In this document: positions 39,144-47,471 of the stretch, piece by piece
Layout of the letters: each line of letters opens with the position of its first letter
Position numbering within the stretch: position 1 is the first letter of the stretch
Assembly (NCBI GenBank): GCA_002778705.1
Contig: PFAM01000023.1
Location: 33,188 to 97,187 of the forward strand
Direction: 5' to 3'
Origin: Candidatus Falkowbacteria bacterium CG10_big_fil_rev_8_21_14_0_10_37_14
GTDB taxonomy: Bacteria > Patescibacteriota > Patescibacteriia > Patescibacteriales > Patescibacteriaceae
DNA: 64,000 nucleotides
Notes under the pieces: model-generated
Told to the model about the DNA's origin: nothing
Seen by the model: the letters and a program-made list of their open reading frames with translations, nothing else
The model's database searches: none
Program-made: the position numbers and the translations under genes

Positions 39144-41552
39144 ATGACATTTAATGATGAACAGCTAGCTATAATCAACGAAAAAACAGGGGCCATTTTA
39201 GTTTCAGCACCGGTCGGCACTGGCAAAACCGCAGTCTTAGTCGAACGAGTAGCGAGAGCAATAGAAGAGGGGTTAGATCCATCCTCTGTTTTATGTTTAA
39301 CCTTTACTAATCGTGCTGCCGAAGAAATGAAGAGTCGCTTAAAGCCTAGATTAGACGATCCGGCAACTTATAACGATATAACCATTACTACTTTTCATGG
39401 TTTTTGTGCTATGTTTTTAAGACAAGAGGCTGCCCGCCTGGGGCTACCAACTGACTTTGCGATTGCCGATGAAGTAGAGCAACTAGAAACCTTAAGCCGT
39501 ATTTTAGCTCAGTTGCCTAATTGGCAGGACACTAATAATCGGGACAAGACTAGCATTATTGACCGTTTCTATCGTCAGCATTTAGATGAACTATTGGCTG
39601 AATTAGGTATGAAAGCTAAACCAAAAGCTTTGCCTGAACCTTGGAAAACCTTAAGCCAAGAATATTATCATGCATTATTAGAACATAACGCATTAGATTT
39701 TAATGAATTAGTTATTTGGACTTTGCGTGCTCTGTACAATGATCAGTTTTTAATTGACAAATGGTCAGCTCGTTTTGCTTTAGTACAACTCGATGAATTT
39801 CAAGACACCCACTTATCTGAATATTTAGTAGTGAAACAATTGGCTCGTAAATTTAAAAATCTTACTCTCGTAGGTGATTTAGCTCAAACTATTTATACTT
39901 GGCGAGGCTCCCAACCTACTTTTGTAACTAAATTATTTAAAACTCATTTTTCTCCAGTTGTTGAGTTATCACTATCAGCTAATTATCGATCAGCTCCAGA
40001 CTTATTAGCCGCAGCCCAAAGTATTTTAGCTCCTAACAGTATTAAACCAACAATTCCCACCGCTTTACACATTCAAGCCTGTGCCGATACTGACACCGAA
40101 GCCACTACCTTATTATCAACTATTAAAACTTTACGAGCAGAAGAACCAGAAGCTAGATTAGCAGTACTTCTTCGCAACAATGCTCCAATTACTAGGCTAG
40201 CTGAAAAATTTAGCACCGCTGGTGTAGCTAGTTTAACCGTTGATCAATACAATTTTTTTCGTCGCCAAGAAATTCGCGATGCTCTATCTTGGCTTAAATT
40301 ATTATTCAATCGTTATGATACTGACAGCTTGCGTCGTATTTCACTTCGGCCAGGCAAAAAATTGTCTCCTAACTTAATAGACACAGTCAGTCGAGCTGGG
40401 GGAGCTAGTGGACTGAAACCTGCAGACTTTTTAGACTTCTCTAGTTTTAAAAACGAAGAACCTTTTGCTGAACTTTTAACTGCTTGGGCACCTGGTGGTC
40501 GCTTAGTTGTTTTAGATACCGAGACTACTGGTACCAATACCGAACAAGATGACATCATTCAAGTTTTTGCTTTAGAAATTATCGCTGGTCAACCAGCTAA
40601 AGAATTACACTTATATTTAAAACCTACACGCAAAGTCGGCTTATCATATTATGTTCATCGTTTAACTGATGAGTTTTTAGCTGAAAATGGTCAGGATGCT
40701 AAAACAGGCCTACTAAGCTTAATAGATTTTGTTGGTGATGCTACAGTTATTGGACATAATATTAGTTTTGATTTAGGAATTTTAGTTAGTAATAGTAGTC
40801 GCCACAATTTGAAGTGGAGAGCTCATAAGCATTTTGATACTTTAGATATTGCCAGGCGTTTTGTAAAAGCTAACAATTATCGTTTATCAACTCTATCTAA
40901 ACAATTGGGATTAAGCACTGCTACTCATAGTGCTGATGATGATGTAGCGGCTACTGCTGATTTATTAGCCAAACTAATACCTAGATTATCCGAAGGGGCT
41001 AGTGCTAGACGAGATCTGTTTAAAATGTACAGCAAACAATTTATCTCTTTAGCTACTGATTTAGCTCGTTGGCGGTTAACAGCTAAATCACAGCGTCCAG
41101 CAGAAACTTTGCAACAAATTTTAAACGAATCAGGTTTGAGAGAATATTATCAAGCAGAAAATAACTCTGAAAAACGTTTAGCTTCTTTAGATACCTTGGT
41201 TAAATTATTTACTGATTGGGATAATCCAGCCGAAGAAGCTTGGGCTTCTTTAACTAGACTGATTAATGCCGGAGCTTTACTTAAAAATGTTGACTTTTTA
41301 GGGCTCGATAGTGGCAAAGTGCCGATTGTCACTATTCATCAAGTCAAAGGATTGGAATTTGATTATGTTTTAATGCCTCAGCTTAATGAAGGACAGTTAC
41401 CAGGTTGGCGTAATGCCGATGTTGAGGAAGAGCGTCGAGTCTTCTATGTGGCCTTAACTCGGGCTAAAAAAGGCATCTTTATATCTTATAGTCTTGTTGA
41501 TGCTTGGAATCGACCTCAAGCACCCAGTCGCTTCATTACCCCCTGGCTATAG
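39144..41552 (+). CDS. UvrD/Rep-type DNA helicase with an inserted DnaQ-like exonuclease domain
   Basis: An 802-residue protein. Helicase motifs frame the chain: FNDEQLAIIN and Walker A APVGTGKTA (about 20-30), TFHGFCAMFLR, QLDEFQDT, GDLAQTIYTWRGS, SANYRS; then near the end TIHQVKGLEFDYV and VFYVALTRAKKG. Between them, residues about 455-612 form a DEDDh exonuclease with DTETTG (458-463), HNISFD and HSADDD, like the epsilon proofreading subunit. The insertion sits where UvrD/PcrA carries domain 2B. Unwinding and 3'-5' digestion in one chain suggest repair or recombination end processing. Leaderless promoter. Confidence 0.88.
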   Translation: MTFNDEQLAIINEKTGAILVSAPVGTGKTAVLVERVARAIEEGLDPSSVLCLTFTNRAAEEMKSRLKPRLDDPATYNDITITTFHGFCAMFLRQEAARLGLPTDFAIADEVEQLETLSRILAQLPNWQDTNNRDKTSIIDRFYRQHLDELLAELGMKAKPKALPEPWKTLSQEYYHALLEHNALDFNELVIWTLRALYNDQFLIDKWSARFALVQLDEFQDTHLSEYLVVKQLARKFKNLTLVGDLAQTIYTWRGSQPTFVTKLFKTHFSPVVELSLSANYRSAPDLLAAAQSILAPNSIKPTIPTALHIQACADTDTEATTLLSTIKTLRAEEPEARLAVLLRNNAPITRLAEKFSTAGVASLTVDQYNFFRRQEIRDALSWLKLLFNRYDTDSLRRISLRPGKKLSPNLIDTVSRAGGASGLKPADFLDFSSFKNEEPFAELLTAWAPGGRLVVLDTETTGTNTEQDDIIQVFALEIIAGQPAKELHLYLKPTRKVGLSYYVHRLTDEFLAENGQDAKTGLLSLIDFVGDATVIGHNISFDLGILVSNSSRHNLKWRAHKHFDTLDIARRFVKANNYRLSTLSKQLGLSTATHSADDDVAATADLLAKLIPRLSEGASARRDLFKMYSKQFISLATDLARWRLTAKSQRPAETLQQILNESGLREYYQAENNSEKRLASLDTLVKLFTDWDNPAEEAWASLTRLINAGALLKNVDFLGLDSGKVPIVTIHQVKGLEFDYVLMPQLNEGQLPGWRNADVEEERRVFYVALTRAKKGIFISYSLVDAWNRPQAPSRFITPWL

Positions 41553-41604
41553 TTGCCTTTTTTAGCCTTTTTTGCTAAGATAAAGTCAAAATATATTAAC
41601 TTTT

Positions 41605-43038
41605 ATGGCTAAAATCGCCAATATCGCCAAAAATACTTCTTATTTTACCTTAGCCTTAATCGGCCAAAAACTCATCTCTTTGGCCTATTTTACTATCTAC
41701 GCCCGAATACTTGGCCCAGAAGATTTAGGTAAGTATTATTTTGCCATCTCTTTTACTACAATCTTTTCTATAGTTTTAGATTTAGGTTTAACCAATCTTT
41801 TAACGAGAGAAACTGCTAAAAACCCTGAACAAGCTGGTAAGTTTTTAAGCTCCGCTTTGGGCGCCAAATTAATTTTAAGCGCTATCAATCTAGTATTGAT
41901 GACTATCATCATCGGTATCACTGGCTACAGCCCCTTAATTATTACCCTAATTGCCGTTTCGGTGCTGTCCATGATTTTTGACAGCTTCTCTAATCTATTC
42001 TTCGCCTTCAGTCGAGCTTTTCATAATTTGAAATATGAAAGTATTAGTGCCGTACTAGCACAAGCTGTCACCTTAATTATCAGTTTATTAGTCTTTAAGT
42101 TTAATGGGGGGTTAGTGGCTCTGATGTGGGCGCAAGTAGCTTCCAGTGCTTTCGCTTTGCTCTATTCAGCTATTGTTATCAAATCTGTTTGGTCATTATC
42201 ACTGAAACCAACTTGGGATTGGCCCTTCGCCAAAGGTTTGTTCTTAGCCGCTTTACCGTTTGGGCTTTATGCCATTGCCCAGCGTTTTTATAATTACATG
42301 GACAGCGTTTTGCTATTCCAATTGGCAGGAGATACCGCTGTCGGCGTTTATCAGATTCCTTTCCGTGCTGTTAATGCTTTACAATTTTTACCCATCGCTT
42401 TTATTGCCTCACTTTATCCAGCCCTTTCTAATTACTGGAAAAATAATCGCCAACAACTAGTTATTACTTTCCAACGAGCTATGAACTATTCATTAATTAT
42501 CGCTAGCCCCTTAGCTATCGGCTTAGCCGTTTTAGCACCAGCTGTAGTTAAAATTTTTGCTCACGGTTTTGAACCAGCAGTTTTGCCCTTACAAGTTAGT
42601 TGTCTGACTATTTTCTTTATGTTTATAAATTATCCAATTGGCTCACTACTTAATGCTTGCGATAAGCAAAAAGTTAATACTAGAAACATGATTATTACTG
42701 CCGTAGTTAGTGTGGTTCTAAATTTAATCTTAATTCCAATCTGGGGAGTGATGGGCGCCGTAACCACGGCTGTATTTAGCACTGCTTTGTTATTTATTTT
42801 AAATTGGCTGACCGCTTTAAATATTATTGCCATCATTCCGGTTAAGATCTATCACACTTTACTAAAAACTTTAGTTGCTAGTTTACTAATGGCTATGGTC
42901 ATCTATGCTTTAATCAACTATTTAAATGTTTTTGTAGTAGTTTTAATTGCCATGCTGGTTTACTTTGTAGCCCTGCTGGCTGTTGGCGGATTAAAACCAG
43001 CCGACCTTCAAAGTATTACAAAATCTTTTAAGAAATAA
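41605..43038 (+). CDS. Wzx-like polysaccharide flippase
   Basis: A 477-residue protein with 12-14 transmembrane helices of the MATE/MOP superfamily. The start (NTSYFTLALIGQKLISLAYFTIYARILGPEDLGKYYF) is characteristic of polysaccharide_synt proteins that flip lipid-linked oligosaccharides outward. It opens a five-gene surface polysaccharide cluster with 0-11 base gaps or overlaps. Confidence 0.92.
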   Translation: MAKIANIAKNTSYFTLALIGQKLISLAYFTIYARILGPEDLGKYYFAISFTTIFSIVLDLGLTNLLTRETAKNPEQAGKFLSSALGAKLILSAINLVLMTIIIGITGYSPLIITLIAVSVLSMIFDSFSNLFFAFSRAFHNLKYESISAVLAQAVTLIISLLVFKFNGGLVALMWAQVASSAFALLYSAIVIKSVWSLSLKPTWDWPFAKGLFLAALPFGLYAIAQRFYNYMDSVLLFQLAGDTAVGVYQIPFRAVNALQFLPIAFIASLYPALSNYWKNNRQQLVITFQRAMNYSLIIASPLAIGLAVLAPAVVKIFAHGFEPAVLPLQVSCLTIFFMFINYPIGSLLNACDKQKVNTRNMIITAVVSVVLNLILIPIWGVMGAVTTAVFSTALLFILNWLTALNIIAIIPVKIYHTLLKTLVASLLMAMVIYALINYLNVFVVVLIAMLVYFVALLAVGGLKPADLQSITKSFKK

Positions 43039-44127
43039 ATGACAACTCTTTTAATTACCTTAGAATATCCGCCGTTCAATGGTGGCGTAGCTCATTACTA
43101 CGGCCATCTTGTTTCTCATAGCTCTGAAGCTATCAAGGTTATGACTAATGAGGATAATAAACTCCTTGATCCACGTTGGCCTGTCTGGCGGTGGTTGCCT
43201 AGTTTATATTGGATAGCCAGAGCAATTAAAGTTAAGCAAATTAGTTATATTTTGGTCGGTCATATTTTGCCAATCGGCACCGCCGTTTGGTTACTGTCAC
43301 TTTTCTTGCCAATTCGCTATACAGTTTTTTTACATGGCTTAGATTTTAAACAAGCCTTGACTACCAAAAGAAAAAAATTTTTGGCTCAACAAATTTTAAC
43401 TCATGCTCACCAAATTATCAGCGCTAATTCTCGTACTGCTGGCGAAGTTAAAGAATTATTAACTGCCAAAAATTGGGGCAAGGTGCACATTGTTAATCCT
43501 GGTATCAACATTAAGCAAATACCCTTGGACGAACCAGCTTTAGCTAATTTACGGCAACATCATCATCTTAATCACAAAACTATTTTACTGAGTATTGGTC
43601 GTTTAGTCCCTCGGAAAGGTTTTGATGCTGTCATTAAAGCTATGCCTCAGATTTTAGCTACAAACTCTCAAGTGGTTTATGTGATTATTGGAGCGGGTGA
43701 GCAAGAAACTGAGCTTAAGATTTTAATTAACGAACTACATTTAGAGGCTTCCGTTCTAATTTTTGATAATGTTGATGATAATGAAAAACATCTTTGGTTA
43801 CGCTTGTCTGATATTTTCATTATGGTTAGCCGTGATAACGGCGTAGATTATGAAGGTTTTGGCATAGTTTATCTAGAAGCCGGCCTTTATGGCAAGCCGG
43901 TTATTGCCAGTCAAAATAGGGGAGTTAGTGATGCTGTTTTGAACGATATCACGGGCCTGCTAGTTGAATCTGACAATTTAACAGAAATCACCGAGGCCGT
44001 AGTTAAGCTAGTTAAATATCCACATCTGCGGTTACGCCTTGGTGATGCTGGGCGTGAGCGTGCACTTAAGGATTTCAATTGGGACAAGCAAGCCAAAAAG
44101 ATAGAAAACATAATACATAAAAATTAG
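43039..44127 (+). CDS. glycosyltransferase family 4 protein
   Basis: A 362-residue GT-B enzyme starting directly after the flippase stop. LEYPPFNGGVAHYYGHL is the acceptor-domain loop; LLSIGRLVPRKGFDAVIKAMP and the donor site YEGFGIVYLEAGLYGKPVIAS are typical of GT4. Probably builds the repeat unit flipped by the neighbouring Wzx. Confidence 0.92.
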   Translation: MTTLLITLEYPPFNGGVAHYYGHLVSHSSEAIKVMTNEDNKLLDPRWPVWRWLPSLYWIARAIKVKQISYILVGHILPIGTAVWLLSLFLPIRYTVFLHGLDFKQALTTKRKKFLAQQILTHAHQIISANSRTAGEVKELLTAKNWGKVHIVNPGINIKQIPLDEPALANLRQHHHLNHKTILLSIGRLVPRKGFDAVIKAMPQILATNSQVVYVIIGAGEQETELKILINELHLEASVLIFDNVDDNEKHLWLRLSDIFIMVSRDNGVDYEGFGIVYLEAGLYGKPVIASQNRGVSDAVLNDITGLLVESDNLTEITEAVVKLVKYPHLRLRLGDAGRERALKDFNWDKQAKKIENIIHKN

Positions 44128-44134
44128 AAATTGT

Positions 44135-44824
44135 ATGATTAGCGTGATCATTCCTGTTTATAATCAGGCGGACAAATTAAAACTCTGCTTAGAAAGTTTA
44201 GCCACACAAACTGAACGTGATTTTGAAATCATCGTAGTCAACGATGGCTCTACTGATAACCCGCACTCTGTTGTTGATCGTTTTATTATTAACAACAGAC
44301 GCAAAGTTGTTTATTTAGAACAAGAAAATCAAGGCGCTCCTAGTGCTCGTAATCACGGCCGACATGAAGCACGAGGTGAATATCTATTATTTTCAGATGC
44401 TGACATTATTTGGCAACCTGAAGGCTTAGCCACTTTACTTCAAACCTTGCTAGCTAATCCTAACAGTGCTTATGCTTATTCATCTTTCATGTGGGGGAGC
44501 AAATTATTCAAAGTTGGTAATTGTACTTTTAACAAATTACAACAAGGCCCTTGCATTCACACTGCGGCTTTAATGCGTGCTGAAGTTTTTCCAGGTTTTG
44601 ATGAAGACTTAAAAAAATTTCAAGATTGGGATTTGTGGTTAACTATCGGTGAAAAAAACGGACGGGGGATTTGGATTGATCAAGTTTTATTTCAAGTAGC
44701 CACAGGAGGTACTATGAGCAGCTGGTTACCTTCAATCGCTTACCGTTTATTACCAATGTGGCCAGCTGTTCGTCGTTATCAGCAAGCTCTAAAAATCATC
44801 AAACGAAAGCACAATTTATTATGA
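44135..44824 (+). CDS. glycosyltransferase family 2 protein
   Basis: A 229-residue GT-A enzyme. MISVIIPVYNQADKLKLCL, VVNDGSTDN and the metal-binding FSDADI (DxD-like) mark the family, with W-D-L-W near 166-170 in the acceptor region. No C-terminal membrane helices. Its TGA stop overlaps the next ATG (ATGA). Confidence 0.92.
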   Translation: MISVIIPVYNQADKLKLCLESLATQTERDFEIIVVNDGSTDNPHSVVDRFIINNRRKVVYLEQENQGAPSARNHGRHEARGEYLLFSDADIIWQPEGLATLLQTLLANPNSAYAYSSFMWGSKLFKVGNCTFNKLQQGPCIHTAALMRAEVFPGFDEDLKKFQDWDLWLTIGEKNGRGIWIDQVLFQVATGGTMSSWLPSIAYRLLPMWPAVRRYQQALKIIKRKHNLL

Positions 44825-45267
44825 AGTATCTTTGCCTAGTTTTATTTTGTTTGCTATTATTAGCTGGCTGTAGCCAAGTAGTTTCTCAACCCCAAGCAGC
44901 CACTATTATTATCGGCTCCACCATCATTCAAGTTGAGGTGGCTGATAACGACGCCACTCATTATCAAGGTTTAAGCGACCGCAGCAGTTTAGCCAACAAT
45001 CACGGTATGCTTTTTGTTTTTGATAGAGCAGATAATTATGGTTTTGTGATGCGTCGTATGAGCTTCTCGTTAGATATTATTTGGCTTAATAACAATAAAA
45101 TAGTTGACATTAAAAATAATTTGCCACCAGACAACGATGATTATCCTTTGGTTTATTACCCAATAGCTCCAGCTAATACTGTTTTAGAAGTTCCAGCTGG
45201 TACGGCTAAAAACAATAATTGGCAAATTGGTCAAGCAGTAATAATTAATTATGCACTTGCTAAATAA
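44821..45267 (+). CDS. DUF192 family lipoprotein
   Basis: A 148-residue protein. The ATG at 44821 gives a lipoprotein signal (LLLLAGCS, Cys17). The DUF192 domain covers about 33-148: ATHYQGLSDRSSLANNHGMLFVF, then GFVMRRMSFSLDIIWL and the VLEVPAGTA end. Function of the family is not established. A longer frame from 44758 lacks the signal and is rejected. Overlaps the next gene by 17 bases. Confidence 0.9.
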   Translation: MKYLCLVLFCLLLLAGCSQVVSQPQAATIIIGSTIIQVEVADNDATHYQGLSDRSSLANNHGMLFVFDRADNYGFVMRRMSFSLDIIWLNNNKIVDIKNNLPPDNDDYPLVYYPIAPANTVLEVPAGTAKNNNWQIGQAVIINYALAK

Positions 45268-46705
45268 TAAAACTTTTTGGCTTACAATCGCTGGCACCCA
45301 AAGTTTATATTGGTTGTCGCTTTTAGGTTATCTAAATCCTACCGTCAATCATATTTGGTTTATTATTTTGACTGGTTCTGTTTTAATGTTTTCTGTGGCC
45401 AATCTTCGTTGGGGCTTAAATATCTTACTTTTAGAAATGGTTATAAATTCTAAAGGCTATTTATTTTTTATCCCTATCGGTGATTTTAATTTATCTCTGC
45501 GCATTACTCTCTGGTCTGTTATAATACTAGTTTTTTTCTCTCAGTTTTTAAAATCGGGCTTACTTCAAAAAATTCAAGCACAATATAAAAAGCCTCTAAC
45601 CAAACCTTTGTTAGTTTTGGCAATAGCTATTATTTTTGGTCTATTAGCTGGAATCTTAAATCATAATAACTGGTCTAATATTTTCTTTGACGCTAACGGA
45701 TGGCTATACTGGTTACTAATTTTGCCATGGCTGTTTTTTTATTCAAAAGAAGATTTTAAAAAGCTCTGGCCAGCTCTAGCGGGTGCTTTAACCACTCTAG
45801 CTCTAGGTAGTTTAGCCACACTCTACACTTTTTCTCATAATTTTTTAGACTCTAATAGTATTTTTTATGGCTGGCTTAGAGATAATGGCTTAGGAGAAAT
45901 AACCATGATGTCTGGTAATTTTTATCGAGTATTTTTTCAAGCTCACATCTGGTTCCTACCGGCTATTTTCACTATCTGGTTATATTGGATGCTAAAAATT
46001 AAACAAAATAATTGGCACAATTGGCTCACCACCTCAGGCTTAGCGGCTTTATGGTTAGCTCCAATTTTAACAGGCTTATCTCGTAGTTACTGGGTCGGCT
46101 TATTTATCGGCTGGGTATTAATCGGCCTTCTAGCTATCTATAAAAAAATCCCTGGCAAGCGTTGGCTGATGGGGCAATTATGGTTAGTTAGTGTTGGTGC
46201 CTTAGCCTTCTTAATGATTCTAATTACTGTTAAATTTCCTTGGCCAACTTCTCAGGTAGGTTTTTCAACAGACATCTTAACTGATCGCACTGAAATAACT
46301 AGTGAGGCTGGAGCCGCTAGTCGTTGGGCACTTTGGCCTAAACTCTGGCAGTCTATTAGCACTAAACCTTTTGGTGCTGGTTTTGGTACCACTGTCACCT
46401 ATAAATCTTCTGATCCTAGAGTTCTAGACAAAGATCCTAGCGGTTCTTATACTACTTTCTCTTTTGAGTGGGGGTGGTTAGATATTTGGTTGAAAACTGG
46501 TCCCTTAGGTTTTATCGCTTATCTATGGTTACTTATTTTAACTACTTATTTGGCTTGGAATAAAAACGATTGGCTAACTTGGTCTTTAGTTATTGGCTTT
46601 TTGGTTATTGCTGCAGTTAATTTTTTCAGCCCTTACTTTAATCATCCTTTAGGTATCGCCTATTTTATTTTATTAATTACTTATCTTAATAATTCTAGCG
46701 AATAA
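45251..46705 (+). CDS. Wzy-like O-antigen polymerase/ligase
   Basis: A 484-residue protein with about eleven transmembrane helices and an external loop (about 345-410) containing SRWALWPKLWQSI and KPFGAGFGTTVT, as in Wzy_C-type polymerases. The motif after it (TFSFEWGWLDIWLKTGPLG) replaces the usual HN-x-[FY]L, so polymerase is more likely than ligase. Completes the wzx-GT-GT-DUF192-wzy cluster. Confidence 0.85.
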   Translation: MHLLNNKTFWLTIAGTQSLYWLSLLGYLNPTVNHIWFIILTGSVLMFSVANLRWGLNILLLEMVINSKGYLFFIPIGDFNLSLRITLWSVIILVFFSQFLKSGLLQKIQAQYKKPLTKPLLVLAIAIIFGLLAGILNHNNWSNIFFDANGWLYWLLILPWLFFYSKEDFKKLWPALAGALTTLALGSLATLYTFSHNFLDSNSIFYGWLRDNGLGEITMMSGNFYRVFFQAHIWFLPAIFTIWLYWMLKIKQNNWHNWLTTSGLAALWLAPILTGLSRSYWVGLFIGWVLIGLLAIYKKIPGKRWLMGQLWLVSVGALAFLMILITVKFPWPTSQVGFSTDILTDRTEITSEAGAASRWALWPKLWQSISTKPFGAGFGTTVTYKSSDPRVLDKDPSGSYTTFSFEWGWLDIWLKTGPLGFIAYLWLLILTTYLAWNKNDWLTWSLVIGFLVIAAVNFFSPYFNHPLGIAYFILLITYLNNSSE

Positions 46706-46837
46706 AGTGTTTTATAAGATTTTGCTTTGTGGGGTTGCATAATCTTAAAAAATATATTATCATTGAATGAAATGTGCCCAATAAATTACTGGGCTATCTA
46801 TTAAAAATTGACACTTTAGTCAATTTTATTAAGTATT

Positions 46838-47296
46838 ATGAATAGTCAAATTATCTCTCCAGAGGGTTATCAAAAGCTAAAAGACGAATTAGAACAATTA
46901 TCAACCGTTAAAAGACGGGAAATTGCCGTACGCATTGAGTCTGCCAAAGAGCTAGGCGATTTAAGCGAAAATGCTGAATATGCTGACGCTAAAGAAGCCC
47001 AAGCTTTTAATGACGGGCGCATCATGGAATTATCTAATCTTTTAAAAAATCTTACCGTAGTGGAGGGTGGTAATACCGGCGGTGTTATTGGTATGGGTTC
47101 CGAAGTAGTTGTTGAAACAGATGGTGTTAAAAAAAACATTACTATTGTCAGTTTTAATGAATCTGATCCTATGGCTGGTAAAATCTCTAATGAATCACCA
47201 CTAGGCATCGCTTTACAGAATCATATTGCCGGCGATCAAGTTGTCTTTGCAACACCTAAAGGTGAGGCAACTTATAAGATTATTTCTGTTTCTTAA
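46838..47296 (+). CDS. greA: transcription elongation factor GreA
   Basis: A 152-residue protein. The coiled coil (SPEGYQKLKDELEQLSTVKRREIAVRIE, GDLSENAEYADAKEAQ) carries the acidic tip D/E residues that insert into the polymerase secondary channel to trigger cleavage of backtracked RNA; the C-terminal domain is complete (ISNESPLGIALQNHIAGDQV). Upstream is a TTGACA within a 6-bp inverted repeat (46807-46824). Confidence 0.97.
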   Translation: MNSQIISPEGYQKLKDELEQLSTVKRREIAVRIESAKELGDLSENAEYADAKEAQAFNDGRIMELSNLLKNLTVVEGGNTGGVIGMGSEVVVETDGVKKNITIVSFNESDPMAGKISNESPLGIALQNHIAGDQVVFATPKGEATYKIISVS

Positions 47297-47352
47297 TCGT
47301 TTTTACTTCTGACATTCTAGAGACTCTGGTAAGCGTTAAAAATAATCTAATA

Positions 47353-47389
47353 AACTAAAATAGACTCAAACTTTGAGTCTATTTTAGTT
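47353..47389. terminator. near-perfect 37-base palindrome, terminator
   Basis: An 18-bp perfect stem (47353-47370/47372-47389) with a single central base ends in TTTTAGTTATTTT. It closes the greA unit. Confidence 0.8.
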
Positions 47390-47433
47390 ATTTTATGCTG
47401 CTTAAATAAAATAATAGATAAACATACACACTT

Positions 47434-47462
47434 TTGACTTTTTCTTCGATTATTCATATAAT
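47434..47462 (+). promoter_or_regulatory. near-leaderless promoter of lysS
   Basis: TTGACT (47434-47439), 17-base spacer, TATAAT (47457-47462). Predicted +1 about 3 bases before the ATG at 47472. Confidence 0.88.
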
Positions 47463-47471
47463 AAACTTTAT

